DNA of 39,878 bases, from contig JBKKBI010000103.1 in the NCBI GenBank assembly GCA_046714175.1, forward strand, positions 1-39,878, given 5' to 3'. This document shows positions 38,008 through 39,878 of this stretch, in pieces. Position numbers and translations under genes: made by a program. Positions within the stretch are counted from its first letter, which is position 1, and each line of letters opens with the position of its first letter. Under the pieces are notes generated by a model. It saw only the letters and a list, made by a program, of their open reading frames with translations, ran no database searches and had not been told where the DNA came from. The stretch is from UBA11373 sp046714175 (GTDB lineage: Bacteria; Actinomycetota; Acidimicrobiia; Spongiisociales; UBA11373).

Positions 38008-39479
38008 ACTGCCCCCCGGGAGTGTGCCAGCGCGGGCCGAGCGGTGAACCCGCTAAGCATCTCCACTGCTCGGGCGACGCGGAACATCACCGACTCGCCG
38101 AGCGCCGGAGCGAGCACCTGGAAGCCGATCGGCAGTCCGGAGGAGTCGAGACCGGTGGGCACCGAGATCGCCGGGTCACCCGCCAGGTTCGACGGAATGG
38201 TGCAGATGTCGCTGAGATACATGGCCAGTGGGTCGTTGGCCTTCTCCCCCACCGCAAACGCGGTTGTGGGACTGGTCGGACACACCAATATGTCCACTTC
38301 CGCGTAGGCGCGCCTGAAGTCCTCGATCACGAGCGTGCGCACCTTCTGCGCCTGCCCGTAGAAGGCGTCGTAGTAGCCGGCGCTGAGCGCATAGGTGCCG
38401 AGCAGGATGCGGCGAGTGACCTCCGGGCCGAAACCGTCACGCCGCGTCGCCGCCATCATCTCCTCGACCGACCTGCCCGCGAGGCGCGGCCCGTAGCGCA
38501 CGCCGTCGAAGCGGGCGAGATTGGCCGAGCACTCGGCCGGGGCGATCAGGTAGTAGGCGCTAAGCGCGTACGCGGTGCTGGGCAGCGACACTTCCGTGAT
38601 CTTGGCCCCGGCGCCGGCCAGCGCCTCGACCGTGGCGGCAAAGGCGGCGGCGACATCTGGCGCGGTGCCGGCACCGGACAACTCGCGCACGATCCCGACC
38701 CGCAGGCCGTGGGCCCCGGAGTCGAGTGCGGAACGTACCTCGGGCAACTCGCCCCGGTACGAGGTGGCATCCGATGGGTCGTGGCCGGCGATGGCCTCGA
38801 ACATCGTCACCGAGTCGCCCACGGTACGCGTGATCGGACCGATCTGATCCAGCGAGGAGGCAAAGGCGATCAAGCCGTATCGGCTCACCAGTCCGTAGGT
38901 CGGCTTCATCCCCACAGTTCCCGTGAGCGATCCCGGCTGGCGGATCGAACCACCGGTGTCCGAACCCAGCGCTCCCAGCGCCGACCCGACCGCCACCGCC
39001 GCCGCCGAACCGCCGCTGGAGCCGCCGGGAACCCGGTCGGGGTCCCACGGGTTGCGAGTGGTGCCGTAGGCAGAATTCTCGGTCGATGAACCCATCGCGA
39101 ACTCGTCGAGGTTCGTCTTGCCAAAGATCACCGCACCGCCGGCCTTGAGCCGCTCCACCACGGTGGCGTCATAAGGGGGCCGGTAGCCGGCGAGGATGCG
39201 CGAGGAGCAGGTCGTCTCGACGCCGCGGGTCACCATGTTGTCCTTGAGGGCGATAGGGACCCCCTGAAGTGGGCCGCGGTCCTCGCCGCGGGCGAACATC
39301 TTGTCCGCTCCCTCCGCCGCTGCCTGAGCGCCGTCGTGATCAATGGTCAGATACGCGTGCAGGATCGCCTCGGTCATGGAAGCGCGACGCCGCACCGCTC
39401 CGAGTAGGTCGACGGAACTCAGATCGCCGGAACGCAGCCGCGCCCCGGCTTCGGCGATGGTGAGATCGGCCGCGTCCAC
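38004..39479 (-). CDS. gatA: Asp-tRNA(Asn)/Glu-tRNA(Gln) amidotransferase subunit A
   Basis: A 491-residue amidase-signature glutaminase that releases ammonia from glutamine for GatB. The Lys79-Ser154-Ser178 catalytic triad (ALKDNM, GGSSGGS, DTGGSIR) falls at the same numbers as in S. aureus GatA. The GTG start directly abuts the gatC TGA with no gap, and the stop overlaps gatB. Complete and unremarkable for the family. Confidence 0.98.
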   Translation of the reverse strand: MDAADLTIAEAGARLRSGDLSSVDLLGAVRRRASMTEAILHAYLTIDHDGAQAAAEGADKMFARGEDRGPLQGVPIALKDNMVTRGVETTCSSRILAGYRPPYDATVVERLKAGGAVIFGKTNLDEFAMGSSTENSAYGTTRNPWDPDRVPGGSSGGSAAAVAVGSALGALGSDTGGSIRQPGSLTGTVGMKPTYGLVSRYGLIAFASSLDQIGPITRTVGDSVTMFEAIAGHDPSDATSYRGELPEVRSALDSGAHGLRVGIVRELSGAGTAPDVAAAFAATVEALAGAGAKITEVSLPSTAYALSAYYLIAPAECSANLARFDGVRYGPRLAGRSVEEMMAATRRDGFGPEVTRRILLGTYALSAGYYDAFYGQAQKVRTLVIEDFRRAYAEVDILVCPTSPTTAFAVGEKANDPLAMYLSDICTIPSNLAGDPAISVPTGLDSSGLPIGFQVLAPALGESVMFRVARAVEMLSGFTARPALAHSRGAV

Positions 39480-39767
39480 TCAGTCCTCCAGGAAGGGAGG
39501 CACGCGGAAGTAAGAGCCCTCCCGTTCCGGAGCCTGGGACAGCACCTCCTCCCGATCCAATGTGGGCTCCACTTCGTCAGAGCGAAGTGCATTCACCATC
39601 GGCAGCGGATGCGCCGTCGGGCTCACCCCGTCCGTCGGCAGAGCCTGCACCCTGGCGGCATGCTCCAGGATTCCCTGCAGCTGTTCGCCGTACCGGGCGA
39701 GCTCGTCAGGGGTCAGGCCGATGCGGGCCAGACGCGCCACCTTGGCGATGTCGATGTCGACGGGCAT
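39480..39767 (-). CDS. gatC: Asp-tRNA(Asn)/Glu-tRNA(Gln) amidotransferase subunit C
   Basis: A 95-residue GatC, the small belt subunit that holds GatA and GatB together. The opening IDIAKVARLARIGLT and the C-terminal SYFRVPPFLE are family signatures. The start is ATG 39767, chosen because TACCAT lies 6 nt upstream and the family begins there; a frame extending 22 residues further has no support. It is the first gene of the gatC-gatA-gatB-HAD operon. Confidence 0.95.
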   Translation of the reverse strand: MPVDIDIAKVARLARIGLTPDELARYGEQLQGILEHAARVQALPTDGVSPTAHPLPMVNALRSDEVEPTLDREEVLSQAPEREGSYFRVPPFLED

Positions 39768-39773
39768 GACTTG

Positions 39774-39779
39774 ATGGTA
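39774..39779 (-). promoter_or_regulatory. Leaderless-type -10 (TACCAT) of the gatCAB operon
   Basis: TACCAT, 6 nt (caagtc), then ATG 39767. Confidence 0.6.
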
Positions 39780-39833
39780 CCGGGAAGCCCGGAGCCGACG
39801 GCTGGCCTCCTGAGGCTGGTTGGGCGGCCGCAC

Positions 39834-39839
39834 TACAGT
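39834..39839 (+). promoter_or_regulatory. Leaderless-type -10 (TACAGT) of the gene leaving the window
   Basis: TACAGT, 6 nt (cggctg), then ATG 39846, divergent from gatC. Confidence 0.5.
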
Positions 39840-39845
39840 CGGCTG

Positions 39846-39878
39846 ATGCTCGCTCCCGAGCCCATGCGGATCACCCTC
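39846..39878 (+). CDS. N-terminal fragment of a gene cut by the window end
   Basis: Eleven codons (MLAPEPMRITL) remain open to the window edge. The call rests mainly on the TACAGT hexamer 6 nt upstream, matching the start-site pattern of other genes here. The product cannot be named; the second ATG (codon 7) is an alternative start. Confidence 0.45.
   Translation, partial: MLAPEPMRITL

Noticed and set aside
1..39878. Horizontal transfer or mobile elements
   Set aside because: No transposase, integrase, terminal inverted repeats or attachment-site duplication next to the tRNAs was seen, and base composition looks uniform by eye.

Overview
The window is about 40 kb of GC-rich, densely packed bacterial chromosome. 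It carries some 39 protein genes, two tRNAs, many 1-4 bp gene overlaps and many GTG starts. The gene content points to Actinomycetota: an F420-pathway cofC, an LCP cell-wall ligase, a VanW/PASTA protein, a soluble acyl-ACP desaturase of the mycobacterial type, a tandem GTPase pair, GatCAB and abundant leaderless-type promoters. A deep lineage such as Acidimicrobiia is my best guess, from gene style rather than from any marker alignment. I see no insertion sequences, phage genes, CRISPR arrays or rRNA; it reads as core chromosome.

Layout, left to right. 63-2264 (-): a FecR-type lipoprotein and an alpha/beta hydrolase. 2334-5111 (+): a secreted nuclease-lamin-tail lipoprotein overlapping moaA, a possible Cys/His-rich microprotein, and a hemolysin III membrane protein. 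5149-9966 (-): acyl-ACP desaturase, a P5C dehydrogenase whose 3' end lies in a G-rich heptamer repeat, then an MFS/small protein/phosphoribosyltransferase operon. 10038-10976 (+): a lipid kinase. 10991-13668 (-): two overlapping P-loop GTPases, divergent from a PD-(D/E)XK/coiled-coil protein (13739-15010) and an HD-GYP protein preceded by a 13-codon leader ORF. 15762-16547 (-): a Cas4/RecB-like Fe-S nuclease. 16673-18715 (+): VanW/PASTA. 18726-20473 (-): an Nfu-N-like small protein and pyruvate kinase. 20512-22971 (+): cofC, lysine 6-dehydrogenase-like and SDR. 23031-28760 (-): S9 peptidase, ilvE, an unknown gene, FAH hydrolase, gltX, tRNA-Gln(CTG) and tRNA-Glu(CTC). 28838-30495 (+): pgpA-MFS. 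30506-32301: a small membrane protein divergent from an LCP protein. 32291-39767 (-): aminopeptidase N, an NAD epimerase, and the gatC-gatA-gatB-HAD operon. A truncated gene begins at 39846.

Two themes tie the window together. First, aminoacyl-tRNA supply: GltX, both of its likely tRNA substrates and the GatCAB amidotransferase all lie here, which is the complete two-step route to Gln-tRNA(Gln). Second, gene expression: about fifteen genes have a TAnnnT (or CAnnnT) hexamer ending 6-8 nt before the start codon. This is the signature of leaderless mRNA, and it fixes several start codons. The divergent pyk/cofC pair has such elements only 11 bp apart, so the two promoters should interfere with each other at a phosphoenolpyruvate branch point.
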